This document shows, one piece after another, positions 44,691 to 57,382 of a stretch of DNA of 64,000 bases (within the stretch, counting starts at the first letter, position 1; the number at the start of each line of letters is the position of its first letter). Under the pieces are notes generated by a model. It was not told where the DNA came from, made no database searches, and saw only the letters and a program-made list of their open reading frames with translations. This DNA comes from Sthenelais limicola (taxonomy: Eukaryota > Annelida > Polychaeta > Phyllodocida > Sigalionidae): NCBI GenBank assembly GCA_942159475.1, contig OW804095.1, positions 62,214,773 through 62,278,772 on the forward strand, in the 5' to 3' direction. The translations under genes and the position numbers were made by a program.

Positions 44691-45805
44691 TCTATCTATC
44701 TGTCTATCTACAGTGTGTGACATAGCCTAGTGGGTTGGGTTGCCATAGACAGTTGGGCCAAGACTTTTTGAGAGTTCATGGCCAGACTAGATTTTCCGTA
44801 GTCTGAATGTGAAAGTAATGCCCCATAAACTGCCTACATTACATTGTCGGGGGGGGGGGGGCGCGGTAGAACGATGATAAACAAGAAGACATAGTACTGT
44901 TATTATTACAGTTTTTTTTTTTTTTTTTTACAAATTATTTCATTTTCATTTTTTATGAGGGCAAGTATTAGGAAATAGTGATCTCCGTCACTTTTGGTGA
45001 AAATATGATTAAATTGAAAAGTCCTGAATTAATGAGGTCTTGATATTTAAATTGCTTGATATTTGAATGGATAGAAAAGATAATATCTTCCTAATACAAC
45101 CGTAAATCTTTCTGTTATATAAATTTTAAAAGCAAATGCCAACAAAATGTCTGCCATTTTGATAACGACCAAACATATCTCCACTGTAATTTGCTAAATC
45201 TATCTTACAAATTCTTCTACAATAAAGAAAACTTGACATCAGTATAAAGTAATGTTCCTTTAATGTAATGATTTTAATAATTGATTTGCCCTCATTTAAA
45301 TATTAAATATTTACATTTGAAATTATGTGTTCGGAGATCACTGTGTCGGTCAAAAAAACCTGTCATTTCATACTAAGTTAAAACATGCAATAAAAAGGCT
45401 ATTTCATATTTCAAGGCATTGATTAACTGACCCATCCGTCACAGCCTCTTAGGAGACCCGTGACAATCACTTAATACATTTATTTTAGCTGAATAAAATG
45501 TGTTTTCAGGTTTGTGAAAAGGGGTTGTACAAGAAATATTCTTCTTTCTATATTAAAAAACGGGATCGAAAGTCAGACCAATTTTTTAATGATGTCCCGA
45601 CCGTCACGCCCTTATGGGCGGGGCTCCCGAAAATGTCCACTTAAAAATAAGGTCAAAATTTAATTCTATTTCAATTTATCTGAGCCTTCTCCTGGTCATA
45701 GCCAATGGTACAAGCTTAAACATACTAAAATTATGAATTTTTCTGAGCTTTTTCTGATTTCCTGAAATGTCTATCCAAAAGGTGTCCATTTTTGGCCACA
45801 GTGCC
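44691..45805. other. Non-coding stretch
   Basis: Includes a TCTATC microsatellite (44688-44711), a G-run (44850-44861) and a T-run (44911-44929). The words AGTGATCTCCGTCAC (44977) and GGAGATCACTGTGTCGG (45333) may be ends of an unidentified element. Confidence 0.35.
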
Positions 45806-46108
45806 TGTTGTGTTCGGGGAGGAAATGAATAAAATTGAATAAAAAAGGAAAATAGCATTATATTTTTGTAATTACTCCTCATCCACTTAGACGAGTGTTC
45901 TTGTATTGAGTGAAGAAATATATATTTTATATGATATTTCATGTATTTATTTCACCTCTGGAATGAAGTGCCCATAGACTTTGTATAGACTCGCTATATG
46001 CAAGTGAGCGGGAAGAAATATGTTTCATTCCTCCCTAGGGAAGAAACAGATGACCCAGTTTATCCTTCTGCGTTTTCATTGGCTATTCTGAAAGTAGGGC
46101 AGGGTTGT

Positions 46109-46490
46109 CATGGCGTCGTCAACGTCACACCCGGTGTCAGAACGACCGTCATAAATTTGAGGGTCAATGGAACAGGCCACACCCTCGCTGTATTTCTCGC
46201 GCAGCAAGTTAAGCTAAGTTACCATAATTAAAAGCAATCTAATATGTTCAAAATCGTTTGTAGGAGGTCAAATAAATCTCGAACTAACCTTAGTTGAACA
46301 CTGAACATTGATAAGCATTGAAACTGCGGTGGCCGTCGTCAACGGTATGACGGCCGTCATAAATTTAAGCTCAAAGGAATTCCATGCCACGCCCTCGATG
46401 TGTTTCTCTCGCAGCAAGTTACCGTTATTAAAAGCAATCTAATATGTTTAAAATCGTTTGGGAGAGGTCAAATAAATCTCGAACTAACCT
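46109..46490 (+). repeat. Tandem duplication, about 200-208 bp
   Basis: 46147 onward and 46355 onward share CGTCATAAATTT, CTCGCAGCAAGTT-like, TTAAAAGCAATCTAATATGT, AAATCGTTTG and GGTCAAATAAATCTCGAACT in order. Confidence 0.8.
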
Positions 46491-46495
46491 TGGTC

Positions 46496-46584
46496 CTGTC
46501 TGTGGGATCTTTCTTCACCGAGTTGAAGGCGTGAGGAATGATTCCTCACGCCTTCAACTCGGTGAAGAAAGATCCCACAGACAG
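46496..46584. repeat. 89-bp near-perfect palindrome
   Basis: A 44-base arm (46496-46539) is followed by a single G and then its exact reverse complement (46541-46584). No mismatch was seen. The arm contains CTTCACCGAGTTGAAGGCGT. It could be a recent inverted duplication, a fold-back mutation or an assembly/read artefact. Confidence 0.9.
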
Positions 46585-48025
46585 CACCGCGGTCAGTTCT
46601 ACCTATTTATTCATTTCTATTTCCTGTTCTTTCAACCACTATTGCTTCACTGCCAATTCTATTCCAAAGTTTTCCTTGCTAACCAATGTAAAATTAAATA
46701 TCTCATGTTTTCTGCTTTTTTAAAGGATAACTCAGAATTTGGAGGGGTTTTCTCCCCACTTCTACCCATTTTTATCATTATCTCCTTAAAAAGCATGAAT
46801 ATAATGACTCAAGGAAGAAGACTATGCTATTCTAGTCCCCGAACACAACACATGTCAATTTTTATGGAATTTAACAATTATTTGTTTTTATACTACATAT
46901 ATCGAATTTACTTGATAAAACTCAGGCCTATATTCATATATTTATATGATTTTATAATAAATATTCTATTTTCTGGGTTGTCCCCGAACACAACAGACAC
47001 ACAAATATTGCAAAAATACTTTTAAATACCTATTATATTGCCATTATCTATGTCTGTATTCATCTGATACCCATAGGGGTGTCTTATTTCGGATTAATTT
47101 TGATTCTATTATTCATATTTTCACTTTAATTACCAATTTACTCATGCTGTTTAAAGGCCCCTGTCCCCGAACACAACACCCCATTTATAAGGTAAAAGCC
47201 AAGCAGTAAATGGGAATATAACCTTAATAATATAATAAGATTTATGTGCAGAATTACAGAGAGAAATGATTAGAATAGTTTACTTTTTCATTATCATTCA
47301 ATCTTATCATTTTTTGGTCATAGCATATTTGTACCCGAACACAACACCCCTGTCCCCGAACACAACACCCCACCCTGTCCCCGAACACAACACCCCCTTA
47401 ATTTAAGGGAAAGAAAGTAGTCATTTGGAATATAACCAAATATTTATGTTCAGAATTATATACACAATCAAATCGAATACTTTAATTTTCAATTTTATCA
47501 TTTTTTCATGATAGCATATTTGTACCCAAACATAACACCCCTGTCCCCGAACACAACACCCCACCCTGTCCCCGAACACAACACCCCACCCTGTCCCCGA
47601 ACACAACACCCCCTTAACTTAAGGGAAAGAAAGTAGGCATTTGGAATGTAATCAAATATTTATGTTCAGAATTACATACACAATCAAATCGAATACTTTA
47701 GTTTTCAATTTTATCATTTTTTCATCATAGCATATTTGTACCCGAACACAACACCCCCATCCCCGAACACAACACCCCCTGTCCCCGAACACAACACCCC
47801 ACCCCTTCCCCGAACACAACAACCCCTTTTTCTAAGGGAAGATAAGCAGTCAATGGAAATATAACCAATGGGTTATATAGAAAATTGCATGTATAAATGA
47901 AGAGTTTTGTCGATTTTTGCATTACTTTTCAATTTCATTATATTTTGGTCATAATCTCTGTTTCCCCGAACACAACACCCCTCTCCCCGAACACAACACC
48001 CCTCTCCCCGAACACAACACATACT

Positions 48026-48816
48026 CAGAAGGTGGGTTTTCTGCTAATACATTCAAAGTCAACATATAAGATGGGTAAATATCAAAGAAATGTGCATAAT
48101 CACAAATGTATTTTCATGAATATTTGAATAAAAATGCACTTTATCACTGTAAGAAGAAAAGGCTGTCAAACTCAGAATTTCTGTCTCAACTTTATGGAAC
48201 CATAAGTATGGTAAAAATTGGAAAAAAATAAAAATCCAAAGTTTAATGTGATATGGGACTATATCAATAACAAGAAACTGAAAGCAAAATATCTTCTAGG
48301 TAGAACCTTTATTGTGGATTTTATCATTTTATCAATAATCTTCATAAGCTATTTGGAGAGTTGTGAATGAAAAGACAGAAAATGATAAAATAAATGAAAC
48401 AAAATTAAATTAAAAAATAAATTCAGAAGGAGGTTTTTACATATGCTTTATGAAGAATTAAAGACAAACAACAAATTAATAAGTTTTATATAACTTTTCA
48501 TTGAAACAAAAAAGAATTTATGCCAGGGACAGATAGGCCTTAGGTCACTTAATAATAATGATCTGATGATTTAATGATAGTGTCACATCATATGCAACTA
48601 GGAACAAATATGTCACTGGATGTCCCGACCGTCATGTTTAAAAAAATTAATTATACTTGCCGCATACGTTTATAGAGGGAGAACTCTTTACAGTAGAAAG
48701 CTATACAAGATAGCATAGTGAATTAGATTATTAGTCTAATTGTATTTTCAGTCGACTTTCTATCATGATATCAACGGAGTGTCTAATGACACAAGGATGC
48801 GAGACCGGATTATTTA
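48026..48816. other. AT-rich non-coding stretch
   Basis: No gene recognised. The word GATGTCCCGACCGTCA at 48618 also occurs near 45590. Confidence 0.35.
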
Positions 48817-48910
48817 GTTGTTATTCTATTATTCAACCAGTCTGATTTATATTATTAGTTGTTATTCTATTATTCAACCAGTCTAATTATTTGATTATTC
48901 AACCAGTCTA
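48817..48910 (+). repeat. Short tandem repeat, ATTATTCAACCAGTCT
   Basis: Three copies of ATTATTCAACCAGTCT, the first two within a longer unit beginning TTAGTTGTTATTCT. Confidence 0.8.
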
Positions 48911-50289
48911 CTTTCTAATTTGCACGGTTCCGGTGCACAGTTCCAGATGATTTAAATACCAAAATCATGCTTGAAACATGGGGAACATAATTCTGGAAAG
49001 GCGCAGATTGTATGAATAATAGTTAGTATTAATCAGGGATGCCAGTCAGGGCTTGAAAAAATTATGGAACTAGAGTTTCCAAGCCCATATGACGGAAAAC
49101 CTTGAAAACACTCTTGAAATGGTGTATTTGAGATGAATAGATACAATTATGAATGTTAAATGCTAAATGAATATCAAGTATTACCATGTATCTAAACACC
49201 ATTGGGCCATCATAGTCGAGGCAAGTCACCTCTCTCTGTATGTCAGATAAGACATTCCAGCTGCCCTTATAGGCTGAGACACTATGTTAGGTCCATAAAC
49301 ACTATCTTTTCAGGCATCCCAGATATCTTTTTATTTTTCCTATACAGGTTTGGCCAATGCATACATAATATCAGAGCTTATAACCATGTTTGGCTCTTCT
49401 TTTTTTTTATGAATGTATGGTTGAAAATGTTCGAAAGGGGTTCAGTCCCCTGGCTATCATTATTTGTAGTCTGCATGGCTATCCATCTTTTCTCTTATGT
49501 AGGTCTAATATACCCCCAGCCGTTGCATGAGGTATTGTTAACTTTAACCTAATTATATTGTATTGTTAACATATCCTAATTGTATCCTCAACTATGACGG
49601 CATGAAGGCAAAATAAGGATAAGTTATGCAACTCCTTTTTGGGTGTATAGTCAAAGACATATTTAGTACAAGTCATCGGATATCTTCTCTCCTAAAGCCT
49701 TTCCACTATTTTCTTTTTTTTTGTTTGATAAAAATTTGCTGAAGGTTTGTTGGTGTAAGTTTATTAATCGTTAGGGGGAGGGTAAAAACTCCCCAAAATT
49801 TCAAAACTATTGATGCTTTCTTCATGTCTATCATATCAGGTCTTTCCTTTCCAACCAGTAGGTTTATGTTAACTGCAAATATATGAGACAAGACAGCTGC
49901 TGACCACCTCTCCTTCCCCGCTCCGTGGGCTCCATCCCCAGCTATGCACACTCAGCACCCCTGCCCCATTGACCACCCTGCCCCAGCCCCTGCCCCACTA
50001 GACCGATCGGCGTCAACTGGCATATTCATATGCCTCAAGCATTTACCGAATATATGTGCCACGCCCACTTACTTATCGACAATACCAGTAGAGAACCCGA
50101 TGGTCCGCCGATCCTCCCAAAATCACATTTCCCGACCTCCTAGCCACCAAAACAATGTACTGAGGCCTAGAGAATTAATATAGACTGCGATTACCTCCAA
50201 TATATCAATGTCTTTCTGGTATCACAACCGAGTAATCACCGATTCCCCGACCCCCATATGCTTAAGCATGAACAGACATTTTACCCTGC
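48911..50289. other. Non-coding stretch
   Basis: No recognisable gene on either strand. Open frames at 49202-49552 and 49706-49951 lack family character. Confidence 0.35.
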
Positions 50290-50530
50290 GTACGGCCACA
50301 TGGCACCTTCGGTAAACACTCCGCTTCCTCGGCTTCGCATCGGTAAAACTCGTGGGGAAAAAATTGACCAATCACAGGGCGCGTTACATCAACCTTGAGC
50401 CAGGCTCTCAGCCAATGGGATCACCGCTTCCAAACGTTACTTGGAACGCCATGTTGACGGCCCCATATGCGGCCGGCAACATGGCGGTGGGTGGCGGTGG
50501 GCAGTCGGCGGTCGCGAAGCCTTTTTAAAT
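50290..50530. promoter_or_regulatory. Candidate promoter region, GC-richer with CCAAT boxes
   Basis: A locally GC- and CpG-richer patch with two CCAAT words (GACCAATCAC near 50370 and AGCCAATGGG near 50412) and two CCAT/ATGGCGG words of YY1 type (GCCATGTTGACGG, CAACATGGCGG). This combination is usual at animal promoters. No coding exon could be attached to it, so the direction and the gene are unknown. Confidence 0.35.
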
Positions 50531-51449
50531 AGCCTAAAGTTTCATTATCGGTCAAACGGTATAATATCCTAGTTAATTTAAGAGTTATCTATTGTGACGA
50601 TTCTAACCTAGTGCCAGTCGCCCTCTGGACACGGGCCAACATGCTTCTAGTGATCCCCTCCTAGTAGAGGGGCACACTGACCATGATTTACGAATAGTTA
50701 CATTCTAAATTCAAGGCCCAAGGACTTTGTGTATCCACTCTAGGGTGGATCCGAGGACCAAGATAACATCTCAAATGCCCCCTGCGATTTTGCTCGGCGA
50801 TTTCCCTGTAACAGCTATTAGGGTCTACCACATTTGGGTAGCATTTCAGTGAATGGGGCTCTTGAAGTTTCACTCGTTACTGGGTTAATAAATTGGTAAG
50901 AGAAACTGCCTTATATCAATTCAATGTGAACGGATGTTCTTGATATTGACATTCATAATGATTCATAATAATTCATGAATCCTATTTGAAGTTTTACATC
51001 AATACCAACACATTCTGAGACAGGATTTGTTCAAATTCAATGTTGCCTGTCTAGTCCCTTATAGAGAGCCTCATGCTCCACACATCTGTTTGTGGTTAAG
51101 ACCGGGCGACGGGACCGGTCCCCTGTTACCGCAGACTCATCTACCAACAAAATTTTGTCGTCGAAAATCGGATCCACCCTAGAGTGTAGTTTTGTTCCTG
51201 TTAGAAAGAAAGATTTGGATAGAGGTTTCAGTTTGATGTGAAGTATAAGAAAGGATTCCCCCTCCCTTCCTATACACGCTATGTTTTCATGGCTACAACT
51301 GATATGAGATGAATGTAGAAAGCATCAAACTAAAAGGGAAATACTTGAATCTCCAGATATTTCAAGTGCCATGTAATATAGTTACGATTGATATTATGAA
51401 TGTTCATACCATTCACACACAATTCCGAACACAACCAGTTAAATAGCGT
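50531..51449. other. Non-coding stretch
   Basis: Contains a CTCF-like GTCCAGAGGGCGAC on the minus strand at about 50615-50632 and an inverted pair of CCACTCTAGGGTGGATCCGA (50736) and CGGATCCACCCTAGAGTG (51169). Otherwise nothing recognised. Confidence 0.35.
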
Positions 51450-51585
51450 ATCCACTTACACGTCCAATTGCTACGACCATCGACCGTCGACCGTCCAACC
51501 ATGGTCACCGTCCGATGGTGGCTACAGCGGACGGTGGCCCTGGACGGTCCCCGGTATCTACTTGCACGTCCAATATATATGCCAG
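51450..51585 (+). repeat. ACCGTCC/GGACGGT cluster 1
   Basis: Dense GACCGTCC, CCGTCCGA and GGACGGTGG words bounded by direct repeats TATCCACTTACACGTCCAAT and TATCTACTTGCACGTCCAAT about 105 bp apart. Related to the cluster at 52880-53092. Confidence 0.65.
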
Positions 51586-51848
51586 ATATTGTACAGACAA
51601 GTATTGTGATCTATCCTTATTAATGATAATTGGTGAGAGGTATTAACGATGTCCATGATTCCAAATTGTCAAGAGAAACGCTCAGCAAACAGCTGAATAA
51701 TTATATAAAATTCACTCAATATGTCTATTTCAAACAAATGCAAGGACTCTTGATGTACAGGTGAGCGTGCAGGTATATACAATAGAACTTCCTTGTTACA
51801 GCCAGACTAACTGACTTCTGATCCGGTCCTCTAACTAACTAACTCATA

Positions 51849-52630
51849 TGGTTGATCCCAGAAATTTTAGTGTGATTTTGAGATTTTTGGTAAAAATAAA
51901 AAAAAAAATACTTACTCGTAAGGAAGAAAGGACTTACATCGAGTTATATGACTGTCAATTATTCTTTCAGATATAAGTCTCCAAGTCTTTGGAGCCTGGT
52001 AAAAGATTCCATACAAATACATGTATATGTATGGACCGTTTTTTCCTTTATAATCCAATAGATTAATAATTCAGATATGAAGAAGTGAACTGTTAATACC
52101 TTTTCTTACAAATATATGTTCAAAGCATAAGCATCTTCATATTTCACAAGCTGTGATAATTCTCATCCACCCTAAACCCCATAACCGTTTCCAACGAATA
52201 CACCGTTCCATACAAATACATCAGTTCAATGATGTATTCGTATGGAGTTGTGTTGATACATCCTTTCTGAATAAAATGATTGGGGCGGAAGGACGAAAAT
52301 ATAATCCAATTTAAAAGATTGTATTGATAGGGGCAAATTAGTTGTTTAATATGGAATATCAAAGTCTGTGCTAAAGATATTGGTTATTATATTTGTTCTT
52401 AATTTTGTGTGTATTCGTACGGAACCGTCAAAACAAATATGGTCAATAAATGATATAAAATTCAGTTGAAAAAATTAAAGCGGTATCTAGTATTATGTGG
52501 CATGGCATACTCTAAGGAATCCATACATATCATGTGTATGTTTATACGATCAGAATTCACTCCATTATTATAAAAAAAACTGTGAAAGACATAAAAATCG
52601 CACTAAAAATTCTGGAATCGATCATATATA
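51849..52630. repeat. Fold-back element with R1-like ends and an inner R2 copy
   Basis: GGTTGATCCCAGAAATTTTA at 51850 and, reversed, GATCGATTCCAGAATTTTTA at 52607-52626 form imperfect inverted ends of about 40 bp. The right arm also matches R1 (3745-3820) further in. The R2 MITE (52183-52430) lies between them, so this looks like one element nested in another. Confidence 0.5.
52183..52430 (+). repeat. MITE-like repeat R2, copy 2
   Basis: Left end CCGTTTCCAACGAATACACC; right end reversed GACGGTTCCGTACGAATACA. The interior shares ACATCAGTTCAATGATGTAT with 25577-25835. Inverted ends of about 20 bp with mismatches. No ORF. Confidence 0.55.
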
Positions 52631-52879
52631 CGATATCTAATTAAATTAATTAACCAACGTGATACAAGCACATCCGCAAAAATGCAAACATGGTAAATGA
52701 AATTGTAGGCCTAAATGAAATTAAAAAAAATCATCTAAATTAATCCCCATTACTCTACATCAATTTCAATAGAATAATCATTGTACTAAGAAATCCCAGA
52801 CGTCAAGACAATGTACTCAGGTTGTAAGAACACTTTTTAAGGCCATAAAAACAGAAACAAAAAAAATATTTTTGGGTGG

Positions 52880-53092
52880 GGTACCGTCGGACGGTGACCC
52901 TCCCGTCCAAATCTAAATTTTTAGATATGGACGGGAGGGGGTCACGTCGAAGGACCGCTGAGGGACCGTCGGACGGGAGGCCCCAACCGCTCGACGGTGG
53001 CTGCGGTATCCACTTGCACGTCGAGCGGTCGCTAGGGTAACCGTCCGACGGTGACCGCTCAGTGGACGGTCGACGTGCATGTGGATATCGTG
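52880..53092. repeat. ACCGTCC/GGACGGT cluster 2 with two fold-backs
   Basis: Fold-back 1 (52896-52944): CCCTCCCGTCCAAATCTAAA pairs with the following arm with about one mismatch around a two-base loop. Fold-back 2 (about 53007-53090): TATCCACTTGCACGTCGAGC pairs with the arm ending GACGTGCATGTGGATA. Shares TATCCACTTGCACGTC with cluster 1. Confidence 0.7.
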
Positions 53093-55111
53093 CTTTATAT
53101 TCAATTCAGACCAGACCAAGCCCTGTCACACACCATGTGTACACGTGACCACTGGGCTGACCACGAGCGGTGACCACAAGCGGGGCAGATGACCCAGTTT
53201 CTGGTGTATACATAAACATAATGGCATGGGTGTGGCACCTTGACCATGTGCTTTCTTGACCGCTGTAGTGTATATGTTAATAGCAGCACCATTATACGCT
53301 TTTTTATGACGTGGCTGTAGAAAGGAATGCTTCGCATATGTATTATTTTATAATTAATATACATTAAATTGTGTCTCACATCCTTAATATTATGCACCAA
53401 AAGAACCGCAGCATTACAGTGGATTTTCAATTATTCAAATGGGATGAGAATTGATGAGACTATGGCTTCGATTAATGCATCTTTATTTTTTTTAATGTTA
53501 CAATATGCAGTAGTCACAATATGCGACGGAATATTTGTAAATAATACTCGCCTTGCAAGGTTTGTGGAAAAAAAGCTATTTCAGCTAGGAATATATATTA
53601 TACATTAATCAAATCGCAAGAATGTCAGCATTATGGTGAATTTTAAGTTATCAAAATCTGTTGAACTGGAGAGACTGAGACCAAATAAATGTATTTCTAT
53701 TTCTAAGCATTTATTATCATCTTATAGATCCAGCCATTTTTTGTATCATTCATGTTGTCCCCTATTTCTGAGTTCTAATTCAATTTCTGATCATGTAAAT
53801 TTATTGAAAAAATGTCTTCATCCCACCATCTCTTGTCCCCGCTCTCCCCTGCCCCTCTCACTTCCCCCTCTAGAGCCCAAAACGTGAGGTCATTTTTGTA
53901 TAGGAATATCATACATAAAATGTATCACAAATAAATATGTGATAATAATCACAATTAGATATGTAATAAAAAATAAACATAGGTTTAGTAAAATGTCTGT
54001 AGTCTTGCGAGATCTTTATGGATTTGAATCTTTCATAATGATGCCGACAGTTTTGCGTTTTTTTCTTGTGTACACAATTATTTTGTAGCTTAAAATATGT
54101 TTCCTCTGTGAGCGTCAACGCGTTACCGAAAATTCTGTTGGGTATTGTGGCCGTTGCATATCGTCACATTTTTAACTGTTTCTTGGTATGACAGGCACAA
54201 TAAAATAGGCAGAATATATTTTCATACCTATATTGTGTAGGCCTTGATAGGCCTACAAATCCACGAATTAAAATATTTCCATATTTAATAATAAACCCTG
54301 GAGGGTTGTCGCTTATCGTGACATGCTTAAAAAATCGGTACTTGTGTCCCGCCTTCAATCCCCTGCCAGTCATATGATAATACAAGGAGGATCATTTCAT
54401 ATTTCCATAAGAATACATTGATGTGAGGGCAATTAATTTCCATATTTGTTATAAATATATATAACTAAATACTGCCCACAGGTCCCCTAAAGACCGTCGT
54501 GAAATCGGTGAACAATAGGTTATGGTTTATTTCAGCGGAATTTAAATATCAAGAAAAAAAATTATCCTTTTATTTAAGAGAATCTATTCTACTGGTTTAT
54601 GGCATAATCCTCCTGAAAAAATGGCATCCAGGCTCAAATATCTAGGAAACTAGGACCCAAGATGTTGATTAAAATGGTCATAAAAAAAAAATATATTTAT
54701 TTGGCCGTGGCCTTGCTAGTTCTTAAAAGATCTGGATGATTATATATGTGCAGAAAGCTGACATTGTTGCGGTTTGTTTGGTGTATGTTACAACTTTCTA
54801 ATTGTAATCTAATATTGTATATTAAATATTCAGAGATGCCACTCATATATTTCAAACCTAAAATCGACCATGATGAAAGTACTAAATAATCTTAAAACCA
54901 CCCAAAAGTAAGAAATCGTTCTGTGCTATGTGCTCTATTCTCTGTGCGGATTAATTTACCAGAAATAGTTTATTAAACTCAAGGGTTTTGGTTCTGAACT
55001 TTTATTAAATACACGATTTCCTTATATATTTTATCTTAAGTTTGAGATTTTACTTCTGTATAACTATTTTACTTATATATAACACATACATATATAATAA
55101 GTAAAGATCAT
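53093..55111. other. Non-coding stretch
   Basis: No gene or known repeat recognised in about 2 kb. Confidence 0.35.
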
Positions 55112-55290
55112 TACAGGGCTATATCATAAGGTCAGGAGTTTGTGTACAGTTCAGTACAGGGCTGTATCATATGAGGTTGGGGTATGTATACAGTTCAGTA
55201 CAGGGCTTTTATCAAGTGGTCGGGAATTTGTATACATAGAGTTCAGAACTGGGCTGTATCATAAGGTCAGGAGGATGTATTCAGACTACA
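55112..55290 (+). repeat. Minisatellite of about 50-60 bp units
   Basis: Four degenerate units beginning ACAGGGCTGTATCATA and containing AAGGTCAGGAGTTTGTGTAC and CAGTTCAGT. Confidence 0.75.
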
Positions 55291-55640
55291 AACATGCCCT
55301 AACTGAATATTTTATGATCACATTCTTGTGAGGAAGCATGTTATATCATATACAACCCATCTGGTTTGCAACCATGGCAGGTGTACAGGTTTGCATCACA
55401 GTACCATACTATCATTCTCCCATGGCAGTATAATTTTAGAAAGAATAATTTTTGTAGTTAAAGGTGATCAGCTTTTTCTGTTCTGTTTTTTGAAAAAATA
55501 TTTATTGGTAGCATGTGCATTAACCTTTACCTATTCTCCTACTATCAGTGTAAAAACAATGTTCCACAACTCAATTCTCAGAGTAAACCACTGTCATTGT
55601 TTTTTAGATTATAATCCCAGATAATAGTAGACTGATAATC

Positions 55641-56035
55641 ATGCATCTTCGAAAGAAGAATGGCAGAAAAGGGCCAAGACAGGATCCTGCAGGTAATTAT
55701 GAAAGCAACACAAATAGCAATGCATTTCATCTCCAGACACACACTGATATATCATTTTTATATATGTGTATCTCATATAGGTCTGCAGGACATAACTTCT
55801 TGTGTTTTTATATTCAATTTGCAATCTGGTTAATAACAATATATAACTTATTTCTTCATTATTATGCGGTTGGCAATTATAATCAATTATTTTGTATTTC
55901 AGTAGATGTCACAGGCATGTTTCCAGGCCAAATGGTTTGGGCAAACTTTACTGGTGTTAATACTGCTTGGCCTTGCAGGCTGAAGGACATTGGACCAAAG
56001 ATGTCAGTAGTATGGGTACAATCCGATCAACAAGA
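55641..56035 (+). CDS. Two 5' exons encoding a basic N-terminus and a PWWP-like module
   Basis: Exon 1 (55641-55692) starts at ATG with a Lys/Arg-rich stretch (HLRKKNGRKGPRQ) and ends at a GTAATT donor, phase 1. Exon 2 (55903-56035) follows an AG acceptor after TTGTATTTC and rejoins a Val codon. It encodes FPGQMVWANFTG and TAWPCRL, the start of a PWWP-type fold (PGQ-V-W-A...WP), and ends at a GTAAGT donor, phase 2. PWWP modules bind DNA and methylated histone tails. The rest of the module is probably in the exon at 57383 (KIHPNQLRALKND), but the phases do not fit directly, so an exon between was missed or lost. Probably the front of the gene that ends at 62562. Confidence 0.6.
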
Positions 56036-56039
56036 GTAA

Positions 56040-57370
56040 GTAAATCCAAGACATTTAATGTAGCCCAGTCCCCTCATATGGATTCCCCATATCACAATAC
56101 AACCATTTATAAACAGATTCTGAGCTGAAATATATACCCTTCTTTCTTGCCCCATTTTACAAAAAGAATATTTGTAGAGACCCATTATTTCCTCTGCCCA
56201 TTTAAACTGCCTTTTCCCATTTTGTGAACCTCCCAGTCTTGCTTTTGGCTGTTTGCTGAAGGGTGATGCATTTATCATAAATATTTATATATGAACCTGT
56301 TAGTCAGGATCATCTGTTTTATTTCATAATGTTATATATTTTGTTGAATCAACTTGAATGCTAATAATGTATTGTGCCAATAGTTTGCACTTAAGTTCTG
56401 ATAATTCTGTGTTACAAAATAATAAATGAATAATTTGTACTCTAAAAAATTGATTTCGATTTGGATAATGGTAACCCTTATGTCCCAATATGTCCCACAA
56501 CTTCAGGCTTTAGATCTTAATTCCATATCAGTTTATTGGCACCATATGACAAGTTCTTTGTTGTCGCATATGACATCATAAGTTCTTTGTTGTCACATAT
56601 TATAGCTACTAACCTATTTAGTGGTTTTCTGAATTATATCTCTTCATGGTAAACCCATAATTCCACTATGGCATATGGTTCTAGGCCAAAATTTAAACTT
56701 GTGTATTTCTATGAGATTTCAGTAGATATTGGGCAATGATGGGTCAATTTCTAAGTATATTTCTTTTATTTTTTATGAAATATGACCCATTAAGGACTTA
56801 CAGTTACTTCATTTGTTTTTGGTTATTGTACCTCTAAATGTGATGTGTTCCAGGAAAATGAGTCACAAGTCGCAGAATCGATATTTTTCAAAGTTTTAGT
56901 TCTAAGATATCTTTGTTGGAATGTTCTGATTTTTGAAAGGTTGAGCACTTATAGTCATCTGAATCTATGTACCAAACTTCAGGACATTGAATTGAATATA
57001 TTCTTCCGTTTTGAAGGCTTTCATATAAGATAAGATGAGATAAGATAAGATAATTCTTTATATGGAGTGTATTTAGTTACTTTATTGGTTATTACCCACC
57101 CAGAAACATTGCAAACTTTTTTTTCAAAAATATGAATATCAAACTTAAAATATAGATGTCCTAGATGTCCTACTTATTAGATGTCCTAGTGTTCACTATC
57201 ATTAGAATCGGCTTGATGTCCTCTTTTCAAATATGGTATCTCAAAATCCATAATTTGCGACTTATGGCTCATTGTCCTAAAACGAATCACAAATACAAAA
57301 CATAGCTGAAAATAGCCTTATTCTAATGCAAAGCATTGATGTGTGTTTTCAGTAAGGAGATGGATATATT
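56040..57370. other. Intron-like sequence
   Basis: No exon could be supported here. A GATAA microsatellite lies at 57025-57052. Confidence 0.4.
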
Positions 57371-57382
57371 TTTACATTTCAG

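Larger units (their letters stand above)
45806..48025 (+). repeat. Repeat island built on CCCCGAACACAACA
   Basis: The word CCCCGAACACAACA or a one-base variant occurs about 17 times on plus between 46837 and 48022, and once reversed (TGTTGTGTTCGGGG) near 45809. From 47160 on it forms clusters of three or four copies separated by AT-rich spacers of about 125 bp that themselves repeat (TTTATGTTCAGAATTA, CAATCAAATCGAATACTTTA), giving a composite unit of about 200-215 bp. No gene seen. Confidence 0.85.

Noticed and set aside
46444..47025. 193-codon frame with hydrophobic segments
   Set aside because: It crosses the 89-bp palindrome and AT-rich spacer sequence; no domain and no codon pattern.
47421..48127. 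Frames with repeated Cys-Ser-Gly or Ser-Pro-Asn-Thr-Thr units
   Set aside because: Direct translations of the CCCCGAACACAACA repeat array.
53101..53430. 109-codon minus-strand frame
   Set aside because: No recognisable domain, no splice context, typical of chance frames in this composition.
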